Below, in pieces: positions 9,079-18,015 of a stretch of 64,000 bases of DNA. The notes under the pieces are model-generated. The model searched no databases. It saw only the letters and a list, made by a program, of their open reading frames with translations, and had not been told where the DNA came from. The stretch is taken from NCBI RefSeq assembly GCF_002850255.1, contig NZ_CP022522.1:2169125-2233124 (forward strand). The letters are read 5' to 3'. This DNA is from Pseudoalteromonas sp. NC201. GTDB taxonomy: Bacteria > Pseudomonadota > Gammaproteobacteria > Enterobacterales > Alteromonadaceae. The position numbers were made by a program, and so were the translations under genes. How positions within the stretch are numbered: position 1 is the first letter of the stretch; each line of letters begins with the position of its first letter.

Positions 9079-10506
9079 TTATATTTTACTACTTCTTATA
9101 CTCAACGTGATGAAGTTCTCAAAGTTGGTAGCGTCTAAAATATCAAGCGTGAACCTATGGCTATTCACCCAACGAGATAATATCCAATCAATGTTAGGAT
9201 CTTTCAAATCACGCAGTGCAAGGATAAAGTCGCCTGTTGATGCTCCGCTTTTAACATGTGCTGCATAAAAAGTACGTAGTAAATGATTAAACCTTTCCTC
9301 TCCTAGCTCATGATGCAAAAGCGCAAAAAATAGCGCCCCTACCGAATAGGCATTAAGCCCAGCTTTTCCATACTCTTCAAACGCAGTCGTTAAATATTTA
9401 GGCTGTTTAACGAACTGGTTTTTTGCTCGTTTTAGTACGTTTGTCATATGCGAGCTTAAAGACACCCTTTTATTCAGCCGTGAATCCGTTAAATATTCTA
9501 AAAAGGTAGCCTTACCTTCATTCCAGCGTGGTGAGTAGCTTTCATTCGAACGTGGGTCCCATAGATGACTCAGTTCGTGATACAAACGAGTTACCTCCAC
9601 AAACCCCTCGCTGTCTTGAATAATTGCGGTAACATCAGCTTGAGCACCAAACCCCTTTGGGATCTCTATAAAGCTAAACTCACCAGTGCTTTGACGTTGA
9701 CCAAACCAACTTTCATACAATGTTATAGTTTGTTTTGCCTTTTCCATATAGTCAGTTGCATATTTATTTCCCGGTAACGTAAATAGCTTAAAGCCATGCC
9801 CTTTTGTCACGGTATATGGTGCGACCATGAAGTCCATTCTCCATGAGGGTTTCTGGTTTTTGTATGAATAAACCTTTCGTCCTTGATCGGTTTCTGTTAC
9901 GCCTAGTAAAATTCCACCATTTGCTACTACTAAGCCGCTATCCACTTCGATGCTAGCGGTGTAGTTATACAGCTTCTGCCAAAAGCGTGACGCGCGATTG
10001 ACCCTATCATCAGGCACTGTGATGAGCGGATAAGCATATGCGTCCATACGAATAATAGAAAACAAAGGGGTGATGTCATCTTTAATATAAGCCATCCCAG
10101 TTTCTACATACCCCTTTATATGGCCAGAATAATTAACAGTAAAAGTTGTTTGTTGATCGGGTTGGAGCGCCTCAGATAACGATAATTTAATATAATTAGA
10201 CTGAAATAGTGAGTCATCAATATTACTTACTACTCCTTGTGTATAGTTGAGGGACTTACCCGCTTCCGAAGTGATATCGACAACACTAAGCAAGCGATAA
10301 AGTCTTAATGGGATTACTCTAGTTGGTGTTGTTCCTTGATTTTTAACCGTTATCGTTGCGCTGCCAGATAGACTGCTTGTTTGTGTATGTATGTTGAGAT
10401 TGAGATGATAGTTGGTTGCAAATGTTTCTATTTTTTCAATGCTGGGGAGCTCGCTTGCTGAAGCAGAAATGCAGCTTAGCCACAAGAAAATACGTAGCAA
10501 ATACAT
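9079..10506 (-). CDS. Secreted M1-family-like zinc metallopeptidase
   Basis: A 475-residue protein with a signal peptide (about residues 1-18, cleavage near SASA-SE). An N-terminal beta-rich region resembling the M1 aminopeptidase saddle precedes a thermolysin-like zinc motif HELSH near residue 310, with the downstream zinc-ligand glutamate in WNEGKATFLEYL. The spacing between the HEXXH and that glutamate is 15 residues, three fewer than the 18 usual for M1. The usual GXMEN substrate motif is replaced by GFGAQADVTAI. It is therefore a divergent member, probably a periplasmic or exported peptidase, but exopeptidase activity is not certain. It is convergent with the receptor gene and not in an operon. 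Confidence 0.75.
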   Translation of the reverse strand: MYLLRIFLWLSCISASASELPSIEKIETFATNYHLNLNIHTQTSSLSGSATITVKNQGTTPTRVIPLRLYRLLSVVDITSEAGKSLNYTQGVVSNIDDSLFQSNYIKLSLSEALQPDQQTTFTVNYSGHIKGYVETGMAYIKDDITPLFSIIRMDAYAYPLITVPDDRVNRASRFWQKLYNYTASIEVDSGLVVANGGILLGVTETDQGRKVYSYKNQKPSWRMDFMVAPYTVTKGHGFKLFTLPGNKYATDYMEKAKQTITLYESWFGQRQSTGEFSFIEIPKGFGAQADVTAIIQDSEGFVEVTRLYHELSHLWDPRSNESYSPRWNEGKATFLEYLTDSRLNKRVSLSSHMTNVLKRAKNQFVKQPKYLTTAFEEYGKAGLNAYSVGALFFALLHHELGEERFNHLLRTFYAAHVKSGASTGDFILALRDLKDPNIDWILSRWVNSHRFTLDILDATNFENFITLSIRSSKI

Positions 10507-10630
10507 CGTCTATCCTTAATATTATTTTGTTGTTTTAACAAAAATAGAGCGGAAGGCATGTTTTTACTACCATATTTTTTTGTATCATTGTTTTAGATCA
10601 AAAAACAAAATCTGTTAATCACTAAACCTG

Positions 10631-11263
10631 CTAGGTTCTCGTACCAAAGATTTTGTCACCAGCATCACCAAGCCCAGGGGCTATATATCCTTTCTCATTT
10701 AAGTGGCTATCTAATGCTGCCGTGTATATTTCAACGTCAGGATGCGCTTCTTCCACCAACTTTACTCCCTCAGGCGCAGCTACCAGCACAATCGCTCTGA
10801 TCTCTTTTGAACCTGCTTTTTTTAGCATGTCGATAGTAGCAATCAGTGAGCCACCCGTTGCCAGCATTGGATCAATAACCAAAGCGAGTCTAGCATCGAT
10901 ATTGCCCACCAACTTCTCAAAATAAGGCACTGGCTCAAGTGTTTCTTCGTTACGCTGTAAACCCACAACACTTACTTTAGCTGCTGGGATCAATTGCAGT
11001 ATGCCATCTAGCATTCCCAAACCGGCTCTTAAAATTGGCACCAAGGTGATCTTTTTGCCTGTCAGCCTTTTAACTGTTAATTCGTTACCATCCCAAGCAG
11101 AGATGACCTGATCGCTCAACGTCAAATCTTTTGTTGCTTCGTAAGTGAGTAAGTTGCCAACTTCTGAGACAATTTCGCGAAAGTTTTTGGTTGATATACC
11201 CTGCTCTCGCAAGAGTCCAAGTTTATGCTGAACTAATGGGTGATCAATTACATGTAATGCCAT
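10631..11263 (-). CDS. upp: Uracil phosphoribosyltransferase
   Basis: Upp converts uracil and PRPP to UMP in pyrimidine salvage. The 210-residue protein has the PRPP-binding loop [21 protein letters not shown], the conserved GMLDG segment and the C-terminal uracil-binding region [17 protein letters not shown], and is close to E. coli Upp in length (208). It lies 12 bases downstream of the nitroreductase gene on the same strand, so the two are likely co-transcribed. Confidence 0.97.
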   Translation of the reverse strand: MALHVIDHPLVQHKLGLLREQGISTKNFREIVSEVGNLLTYEATKDLTLSDQVISAWDGNELTVKRLTGKKITLVPILRAGLGMLDGILQLIPAAKVSVVGLQRNEETLEPVPYFEKLVGNIDARLALVIDPMLATGGSLIATIDMLKKAGSKEIRAIVLVAAPEGVKLVEEAHPDVEIYTAALDSHLNEKGYIAPGLGDAGDKIFGTRT

Positions 11264-11275
11264 GGCTGCGTATCC

Positions 11276-11824
11276 TTATAAACTGCTAAAGAAATCTTCT
11301 GGTTTATGCCTTACTGGCTTTGTACACTGCACCGTAGGCGTACCTAAATAAAGATAGCCAACGATCTCATCTTTTTCATCGAGACCAAGTTGCTTTTTCA
11401 CTTCTGGACTCTGGGCAAAGTAACCCGTTCGCCACACACCAGACAACCCCTGTGCAAAAGCTGCTTGCTGCATAGCAAGTACACTACAACCGGCACTTTG
11501 AATTTGCTCAATACGAGGCACTTTTGGATGTTCTTGATAAGGAGATACTGCGATGATCAACATAGGCGCGCGCTCTGGTAGCTCTCTCGCTCTATCTATC
11601 ACCCGCTGCTCTTGCAGCTCTTTCACCGCCGCTTGATAATAGATTTCACCTAGCTTTTCGCGGCCTTTTTCTTCAACTGTAATAAATCTAAACGGTGTTA
11701 AGCCACCATGATCTGGCACTTTTAGTGCTGCTTTTTTAATGATTTCTAACTGAGCTGGATTAGGTCCAGGAAAAGACAGATTGCTATCTGACTGGCGTGT
11801 TAAGAGTAATTCTATGGCGTCCAT
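11276..11824 (-). CDS. ydjA: Nitroreductase family protein, YdjA-like
   Basis: A 182-residue flavin-dependent NAD(P)H oxidoreductase of the small nitroreductase class. It aligns along its length with E. coli YdjA: MDAIELLLTRQSD at the start, the FMN-contacting APMLIIAV, PRIEQIQSAGCSVLAMQQAAFAQGLSGVWRTG in the middle, and IVGYLYLGTP near the end. The natural substrate of this family is unknown. It is the first gene of a probable two-gene unit with upp. A short MITE-like element lies just upstream of its start. Confidence 0.88.
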   Translation of the reverse strand: MDAIELLLTRQSDSNLSFPGPNPAQLEIIKKAALKVPDHGGLTPFRFITVEEKGREKLGEIYYQAAVKELQEQRVIDRARELPERAPMLIIAVSPYQEHPKVPRIEQIQSAGCSVLAMQQAAFAQGLSGVWRTGYFAQSPEVKKQLGLDEKDEIVGYLYLGTPTVQCTKPVRHKPEDFFSSL

Positions 11825-11862
11825 TAACTCATCCCGTGTTGTGCCTTCAAAATGGCCGTGAA

Positions 11863-11925
11863 TTATACCAATTTGACTTAATACGTGTCTCGAAATAGAC
11901 CAAATACTTAAGCAAATTGGTATTA
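11863..11925. repeat. Short MITE-like element with terminal inverted repeats
   Basis: ATACCAATTTG (11865-11875) is inverted as CAAATTGGTAT (11913-11923), and the similarity extends inward to TTAA. The element is about 63 bp. The same terminal sequences bound a longer element at 54982-55195, so this may be an internally deleted copy. Confidence 0.6.
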
Positions 11926-12009
11926 CGTGGCTTGTAGTCTATCATTTTCCCTTAAATTCGACCACGTGACATCACGGATTTCTGGATAGCATCCTTGCAA
12001 TATTTCGTT

Positions 12010-12717
12010 TTACTCTGGAAGTAAATTGCGTTGTTTCCTATCAATAAGTAGCCTCAACCAATAGTCAGCACTGACATAACGTCCACCACCGGTAAAAAAT
12101 AGTGAAAGTAGTAATACAAAGTAAGTTGCCGCAAATTCAATTCCATTGTTTAAAATAACAATATTGCCTTTTTCATAGAGATAATTTGGTCTGCCATTTT
12201 CTTCGACTATCTCTTTAATTGAATCCAAACGTTGCTTCGCTGCTACGCTATTTTCTAAGCTCACTTTAGCTTCGTCAAAGCCAAGCCAGTCTAATACTTT
12301 TGCGGCGCTGGTGTCTGGGTTTGTTGGCGTTACCGAAAACCAGCCATGCTCCAAATGCACCGTCGTTGCAGCAACGACCATAGTCACCATGAGCGGTATA
12401 GACACTAAACGCGTAAGCAAGCCAAGCAAAATCAACCAACCACCTAAAAACTCTGTCCAAGCGGCAAGAAAGGCAAGTAAGTCAGGAAAAGGTAAACCTA
12501 AGCCCCATTCACTATTGCCAAACCATGCGACAATATCGGGATCGGCGAGGAGGCGTTGTAAAAATGTCGCGTCCGGATTAGCCAAATTTAATTTATTGTA
12601 ACCTGCAATGATCATAACTGGCGCGAGAATAAGGCGCATGAGTAATGGCGCGATACCAGAAAAATGTTGAGATAAATGTTGTAGTTGCCGATACGGCTTT
12701 AGTAGGTTGGCAAGCAT
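12010..12717 (-). CDS. DoxX family membrane protein
   Basis: A 235-residue integral membrane protein. Hydrophobic segments are near residues 25-42, 78-102, 104-120 and 190-212. The LMRLILAPVMIIAGYNKL and LAAWTEFLGGWLILLGLLTRL segments are typical of the DoxX/SURF4-like family. A soluble insert of about 60 residues with charged helices lies between the third and fourth segments. DoxX proteins are linked to quinone or redox functions, but the role of this one is not known. It sits 63 bases downstream of fadH on the same strand and may share its transcript. Confidence 0.8.
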   Translation of the reverse strand: MLANLLKPYRQLQHLSQHFSGIAPLLMRLILAPVMIIAGYNKLNLANPDATFLQRLLADPDIVAWFGNSEWGLGLPFPDLLAFLAAWTEFLGGWLILLGLLTRLVSIPLMVTMVVAATTVHLEHGWFSVTPTNPDTSAAKVLDWLGFDEAKVSLENSVAAKQRLDSIKEIVEENGRPNYLYEKGNIVILNNGIEFAATYFVLLLSLFFTGGGRYVSADYWLRLLIDRKQRNLLPE

Positions 12718-12780
12718 ATGCGATCCATAGTTGATGTTTGAATTATCAGTATAGACCGCAGATTGGGTTGGGTTATTTCG

Positions 12781-14742
12781 TTAGATCTTTCTTGCTACCT
12801 GAAGGGCTTCTGCAATCGCTCGCTTAGCATCAATCGCTGCCGCCAGTTTAGCCCCACCGATAACGTGCTGATTTTCAGGTAGCACCTCTTTATCGAACAA
12901 GCTATCGTTAGAAACTTGTCCAATACAAGCAATGACCGTATCGACATCTAACAGTTGCTCTTCACCCGCAACTCTTACGGTCAAACCTTGATTATCAAAG
13001 CTGATATATTCGCATTCTGCAATTTGCTGAACATTGTGGTGTTTTGCAACGGCTCTGTGGATCCAACCGGTGGTCTTACCTAAGTCTTTACCAAAACGTC
13101 CTTCAGAGCGTTTTAACATATAAATCGGCCTTTGCTCTTGTGAAGGCTGCGCTTCGCATTCTATTCCCCATTGAGATTTAAAATCAGGGATCGTTTGTTC
13201 TCGCTGTTCAGTTAAAAACGCTACCATGTCAAAGCCAATACCACCGGCACCTAAAATAGCAATTTTATTACCTAATTCTACTTCACCTTTAATAACTTCG
13301 TCATAGGCAAACACACGTTTCCCATCTGCGCATTCTATTTTCGACATACGTGGGCTTACACCCGTTGCAAATACCACATCATCAAACGCGTTTGCCATTG
13401 TTTCTTCGTATGGTGTATTTAGGCAAAGCTCAACGCCTAAGCGATTTATTTCGCTGACATAGTATTTAAGCGTATGTTGGAAATCTTCTTTACCTGGTAT
13501 TCTCATCGCTAAATTAAACTGACCACCAAGCTCGCTACCTTTATCAATCAACTTAACTTGGTGGCCTTTTTTAGCGAGATAGTAACTTACAGACAACCCA
13601 GCAGGTCCTGCCCCAACAACGAGTACTTGTTTTTTCCTTTGGGCACTCTGAAGTGGATAATCCAATTCAAATCCGGCTTGTGGATTCACCAAACATGTTG
13701 CTCGTTTACCTTTAAATACGTGGTCTAAACAACCCTGATTACAGCCGATGCAAATATTGATTTGTTCCGAGCGCTGCTCTTGATATTTGTTAAAGAATTC
13801 AGGATCAGCCAGTAATGGACGCGCCATAGAAATAAGGTCGGCATCACCTTTGGCTAAAATGTCATTAGCAAGATCTGGCGTGTTAATCCTATTTACTGCT
13901 ACAACGGGTATATCGACAGCCTGTTTTAGCCTATGTGACGCTTCACGGTAGGCACCAGGAGGCACCATTGATGCAATTGTTGGAACGCGCGCCTCATGCC
14001 AACCAATACCGGTGTTAAGAATATCCACACCTGCCGCGACCAAAGCTTTGGCTTGAAGCACAACTTCTTCTGGAGTTGAGCCATTTGGGATTAAGTCCAT
14101 GACCGACAGGCGAAAAACGATAATGAACTTATCGCTCACTTTCTCTCTAACCGCTTTTACAATATCTGTTGCCAATCGCATTCTGTTTTCTAAGCTACCA
14201 CCATAGTCATCAGTGCGCTTATTGGTATGACCCGCCATAAACTCATTGATTAAATAGCCCTCTGAGCCCATGATCTCCACACCATCGTAGCCTGCTTTTT
14301 CGGCCAATTTAGCTGAGTGAGCAAAGTCTTTAATCGTACCTTTGATGGCACTTAAGCTCATTGCTTTTGGTTTATACGGATTAATCGGTGCTTTGATCGC
14401 ACTAGGTGCAGTGTTGAATGGATGATAAGCATAGCGCCCAGCATGTAGTAACTGTAGACAAATTTTGCCGCCGTGTTTATGTACTACCTCGGTGTATGCT
14501 TTGTGTTTAATTACATCGTATAACGAGTTAAAAGAAGAAGAAATTGGTGTCAACTTACCACGTAGGTTTGGACTGTAACCACCAGTTACGATCAGGCCCA
14601 CTCCACCTCTTGCTCGTTCTTCATAAAATGCAGTGAGCCGCTTTCGGTTGTGCCACCCTTCTTCAAGCCCGGTATGCATTGATCCCATTACCAAGCGATT
14701 TCGCAAACTGGTATGTTTAAGTTGTAGTTCTTGTTCTAACAT
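12781..14742 (-). CDS. fadH: 2,4-dienoyl-CoA reductase (NADPH)
   Basis: FadH reduces 2,4-dienoyl-CoA intermediates during beta-oxidation of unsaturated fatty acids. The protein has an N-terminal Old Yellow Enzyme TIM barrel (NRLVMGSMHTGLEE, then GSEGYLINEFMAGHTNKR), a 4Fe-4S cysteine cluster (ICIGCNQGCLDHVFKGKRATC) and C-terminal FAD- and NADPH-binding Rossmann domains (VLVVGAGPAGLSVSYYLA; IAILGAGGIGFDMVAFL). The ATG at 14742 is preferred because the protein from there (MLEQELQLKHTSLRNR) aligns with the family start; the frame stays open to a TTG at 14802 and an ATG at 14778, adding 20 or 12 unconserved residues. From 14742 it is 653 residues. Confidence 0.93.
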   Translation of the reverse strand: MLEQELQLKHTSLRNRLVMGSMHTGLEEGWHNRKRLTAFYEERARGGVGLIVTGGYSPNLRGKLTPISSSFNSLYDVIKHKAYTEVVHKHGGKICLQLLHAGRYAYHPFNTAPSAIKAPINPYKPKAMSLSAIKGTIKDFAHSAKLAEKAGYDGVEIMGSEGYLINEFMAGHTNKRTDDYGGSLENRMRLATDIVKAVREKVSDKFIIVFRLSVMDLIPNGSTPEEVVLQAKALVAAGVDILNTGIGWHEARVPTIASMVPPGAYREASHRLKQAVDIPVVAVNRINTPDLANDILAKGDADLISMARPLLADPEFFNKYQEQRSEQINICIGCNQGCLDHVFKGKRATCLVNPQAGFELDYPLQSAQRKKQVLVVGAGPAGLSVSYYLAKKGHQVKLIDKGSELGGQFNLAMRIPGKEDFQHTLKYYVSEINRLGVELCLNTPYEETMANAFDDVVFATGVSPRMSKIECADGKRVFAYDEVIKGEVELGNKIAILGAGGIGFDMVAFLTEQREQTIPDFKSQWGIECEAQPSQEQRPIYMLKRSEGRFGKDLGKTTGWIHRAVAKHHNVQQIAECEYISFDNQGLTVRVAGEEQLLDVDTVIACIGQVSNDSLFDKEVLPENQHVIGGAKLAAAIDAKRAIAEALQVARKI

Positions 14743-14954
14743 TTGCCGCCCCACAAAACTGGTCTTACCTGTGAACATTAACGTTTTTTTATTATTTGGC
14801 AAGTCTTAAGAAGAAAGAAATTAACGAATTTGGCAGCATTGGCGATATTTCAATCATGAAAATACTTCGTTACGTTTTTCTATTATTCATGAAACTCGCT
14901 CTGATATATGATAAATGTATAGAGTTGTATTGAAGTTAAGCATAAGGGATCATT

Positions 14955-16835
14955 TTGAAACTGATAGCGAATATTTTTAAGGGCATTTGGGCCACACTGA
15001 ACTTTTCTAGGCGATTAATTCTAAATCTGCTGTTTTTATTCATTCTTATCGCCATAGTGATAAGCATTGTATCTGGTGAGGATCAGGTTGAGGTCGAAAG
15101 TAAAAGCGTATTACGTTTAAACCTAAACGGTATCATAGTCGAACAATTGACCTATGTTGACCCAGTTGAGGCGGCCATGAGTGATGCTTTCGCCGATTCA
15201 GAAGAGCCAAGTGAAATTTTGTTAGATGATGTCATTGATGTTATCAATAAAGCAGCTCAAGATGACCGCATTACAGTGATGTATCTTGATTTACAACGTC
15301 TTCATAGCGCCCATCTCGACAAATTACGAGATATCAAAGACGCGCTCGCGCAATTCAAAGCGACAGGCAAAAAAATCTATGCTCACGGCGCTTATTACAC
15401 TCAAGCTCAATATTATCTCGCCTCAGTAGCCGATGAAATTTCTCTACATCCTTACGGTGGGGTTAACATCACCGGTTTTGGCATGTACCCGCTGTATTTC
15501 AAAGAGGCGCTTGATAAGCTTAAAGTTACGCAGCATATTTTCCGCGTTGGTACATACAAGTCGGCCGTTGAACCTTATATTCGCAGCGATATGTCACCAG
15601 AAGCAAAAGAATCAAATCTTGGATGGATCACCCCGCTTTGGACACAATATAAAACAGAAGTAGCCGAAAACCGCGGTTTTGATGTGGCTAATTTTGATGA
15701 AACCTTCGCAGCATTAACAGACAAAATGGAAGCTGCACAAGGCGATTCCGCCAAATATGCTATCGACAACCAATGGGTCGATGCATTAACCACCAATCAA
15801 GCATTTGCTCAGAAACTGATCGATGAAGTTGGTCTTGATGCAAAGGGAAAATCTTTTAAACAGGTCTCGTTCAGTCAATATCTATCGACGTTACCGCCTA
15901 AAGAGTTTGCAGAAAATCCATTTACCGAGAAAGTCGCTGTGGTTGTTGCTAAAGGTCAAATCTCTGATGGCAAGCGTAAAGCGGGAGCTATTGGTGGCGA
16001 TTCAACAGCAGCACTACTTAAGAAGGCTCGCCTTAACGACAAAGTGAAAGCCGTCGTACTAAGAATTGACTCCGGCGGTGGTAGCATGTTTGCTTCTGAA
16101 ACCATTCGTAATGAAGTTATTGCACTAAAAGCCGCTGGAAAACCTGTGATAGCATCAATGGGTTCAGTTGCAGCTTCCGGCGGTTATTGGATTGCGGCAT
16201 CAGCTAATGAAATTTGGGCATCGCCAAGCACTATCACGGGTTCTATTGGTGTATTTGGCATGATAATGACCTTTGAAAATGCAGCAAACTCATTAGGAAT
16301 ATACTCTGATGGTGTTGCGACAACCGAATTAAAAGGCCAATCTCCATTCAGAGGGATAGATGGTGGCTATAAAAATCTTATCCAAATGGGCGTTGAAGAT
16401 GCCTATGATAAGTTTATTTCCATGGTTGCGAATGAGCGAAACCTTGATAAGTCAGCGGTTAATGAGGTTGCGCAAGGACGTGTATGGCTAGCAACTCAGG
16501 CGCTTGATTTTGGCCTAGTCGATAAGTTAGGTAACAAAAATGATGCCATTGAAGCGGCTGCAAGTCTTGCTAATTTAGAGATGTATGATGTTATCACTAT
16601 TGAACAAACACTCACCGAGCAAGAAAAGCTGATGCAGCAATTATTTGGTGCGTCTATGGTGCAAAGTGCCATTAGTGCCCTTGTACCTGAGCAATCAATA
16701 TTCGCAAAAACTGCATTAAATGCCCTAGACAGCGTTAGCAATACAATAGCACTACAAACTCAAATGTTAGGCCAGCTTAACGATCCTAACCATGTCTATA
16801 CGCTTTGCTTAGTGTGTAACGTTTCACCTGAGTAA
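14955..16835 (+). CDS. sppA: Signal peptide peptidase SppA, 67K type
   Basis: A 626-residue inner-membrane serine protease that degrades cleaved signal peptides in the periplasm. One N-terminal membrane segment (about residues 19-40) is followed by duplicated SppA domains. The catalytic lysine lies in GTYKSAVEPYIR in the N-terminal half and the nucleophile serine in GSVAASGGYWIA in the C-terminal half, the Ser/Lys dyad split between domains as in E. coli SppA. Translation begins at a TTG with AAGGGA 6-11 bases upstream; the N-terminus matches the family, so TTG is the real start. The order sppA-ansA is the same as in E. coli. Confidence 0.95.
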   Translation: MKLIANIFKGIWATLNFSRRLILNLLFLFILIAIVISIVSGEDQVEVESKSVLRLNLNGIIVEQLTYVDPVEAAMSDAFADSEEPSEILLDDVIDVINKAAQDDRITVMYLDLQRLHSAHLDKLRDIKDALAQFKATGKKIYAHGAYYTQAQYYLASVADEISLHPYGGVNITGFGMYPLYFKEALDKLKVTQHIFRVGTYKSAVEPYIRSDMSPEAKESNLGWITPLWTQYKTEVAENRGFDVANFDETFAALTDKMEAAQGDSAKYAIDNQWVDALTTNQAFAQKLIDEVGLDAKGKSFKQVSFSQYLSTLPPKEFAENPFTEKVAVVVAKGQISDGKRKAGAIGGDSTAALLKKARLNDKVKAVVLRIDSGGGSMFASETIRNEVIALKAAGKPVIASMGSVAASGGYWIAASANEIWASPSTITGSIGVFGMIMTFENAANSLGIYSDGVATTELKGQSPFRGIDGGYKNLIQMGVEDAYDKFISMVANERNLDKSAVNEVAQGRVWLATQALDFGLVDKLGNKNDAIEAAASLANLEMYDVITIEQTLTEQEKLMQQLFGASMVQSAISALVPEQSIFAKTALNALDSVSNTIALQTQMLGQLNDPNHVYTLCLVCNVSPE

Positions 16836-16880
16836 AATCGATTAAGCACTGCAATTGTGGTGCTGTAATTGTTATACTGA

Positions 16881-16906
16881 GCCCAGATTTTATTCTGGGC
16901 TTTTTT
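16881..16906 (+). terminator. Intrinsic terminator of sppA directly abutting the ansA start codon
   Basis: GCCCAGA (16881-16887) pairs with TCTGGGC (16894-16900) across a six-base loop and is followed by six T residues, after which the ansA ATG begins immediately at 16907. The only purine-rich ribosome-binding candidate, GGGC, lies within the stem. A TATACT at 16873-16878 could be the -10 of an ansA promoter whose start point lies inside the hairpin. Confidence 0.75.
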
Positions 16907-17917
16907 ATGAAAAGAAAAAAAATATATATCGCCTATACCGGTGGTACCATTGGTATGAAGCAATCCAGTCGTGGTTACGTTCCGGTTGCAGGATATCTAA
17001 CAGATACGGTAAAGAATAACGCTGAGTTTACTCGCGATGAAATGCCGCTTTTTGATATTCATGAATATTGCCCGTTAATTGATTCGTCAGATATGTCACC
17101 GCATCACTGGCAGCTTATCGCGGATGACATTCAATCAAAATATCACGACTACGATGGTTTTGTGGTGCTCCATGGTACAGATACCATGGCCTATACTGCC
17201 TCTGCGCTATCCTTTATGTTTGAGAACTTAACTAAACCTGTGATAGTGACCGGCTCTCAAATTCCGTTGTCACAACTGCGCTCTGATGGTCAAGTAAATC
17301 TGTTAAACGCGATGTATTTGGCTGCTAACTACCCTATTGCCGAAGTGAGTTTGTTTTTCAACAATAAACTTTACCGCGGTAATAGAGCAATCAAAGCTCA
17401 TGCTGATGGCTTCGATGCATTCGCCTCTCCAAACCTTTCGCCGCTGGCACAAGCTGGGATCAATATTCAGCTGATCGAAGGGAAGCTAAGCCCTTACGTT
17501 GAGCAAAGCTTGCAAGTCACCAAGATTTCACCTCAACCTATCGCAGTAATGCATTTGTATCCTGGGATCTCAACTGAAATCCTTAAGAACCTAACGCGTG
17601 GCGAGATGAAAGCGCTGATCTTATTGAGCTTCGGGGTTGGTAACGCGCCACAAGACGAGCACTTTTTAACTGAGCTTAAAGCAATCAGCGATCGCGGAGT
17701 GGTAATTATCAACCTCACCCAATGTATTCAAGGAAAAGTGAATATGGGCGGCTACGCGACAGGAAATGCGTTATTAAACTGTGGTGTGATCAGTGGCTAC
17801 GATATGACACTAGAAGCGTGCTTAACAAAGCTACACTATTTATTTAGCCAGCAGCTTGAGCTTGAAACGATCCGCCATTTGATGCAAGACAATCTGCGCG
17901 GCGAGCTAACTCGATAG
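16907..17917 (+). CDS. ansA: Cytoplasmic L-asparaginase I
   Basis: AnsA hydrolyses L-asparagine to aspartate and ammonia in the cytoplasm. The 336-residue protein shows the first catalytic threonine loop YTGGTIGM (residues 10-17), the second active-site motif HGTDTMAYTASALSF and a conserved VTGSQIPL segment. There is no signal peptide, which fits type I rather than the periplasmic type II enzyme. It matches E. coli AnsA (338 residues) along its length, including NMGGYATGNALL. The start abuts the terminator hairpin of sppA. Confidence 0.96.
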   Translation: MKRKKIYIAYTGGTIGMKQSSRGYVPVAGYLTDTVKNNAEFTRDEMPLFDIHEYCPLIDSSDMSPHHWQLIADDIQSKYHDYDGFVVLHGTDTMAYTASALSFMFENLTKPVIVTGSQIPLSQLRSDGQVNLLNAMYLAANYPIAEVSLFFNNKLYRGNRAIKAHADGFDAFASPNLSPLAQAGINIQLIEGKLSPYVEQSLQVTKISPQPIAVMHLYPGISTEILKNLTRGEMKALILLSFGVGNAPQDEHFLTELKAISDRGVVIINLTQCIQGKVNMGGYATGNALLNCGVISGYDMTLEACLTKLHYLFSQQLELETIRHLMQDNLRGELTR

Positions 17918-17951
17918 TAATCGATATCAATAAAGCGAAAAGTATCGCAAC

Positions 17952-17985
17952 AAAAAAGCCGTGATATCTTCACCACGGCTTTTAA
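17952..17985. terminator. Bidirectional intrinsic terminator
   Basis: GCCGTG (17958-17963) pairs with CACGGC (17974-17979), flanked by six A residues on the left and four T residues on the right. It separates the convergent genes ansA and gnd. Confidence 0.85.
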
Positions 17986-18015
17986 ATCAGCTCGAACGAC
18001 TCCGAACGTCGATTA

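Noticed and set aside
14743..14802. N-terminal extension of fadH to the TTG start
   Set aside because: The extra 20 residues are not part of the FadH family and no good ribosome site precedes the TTG.
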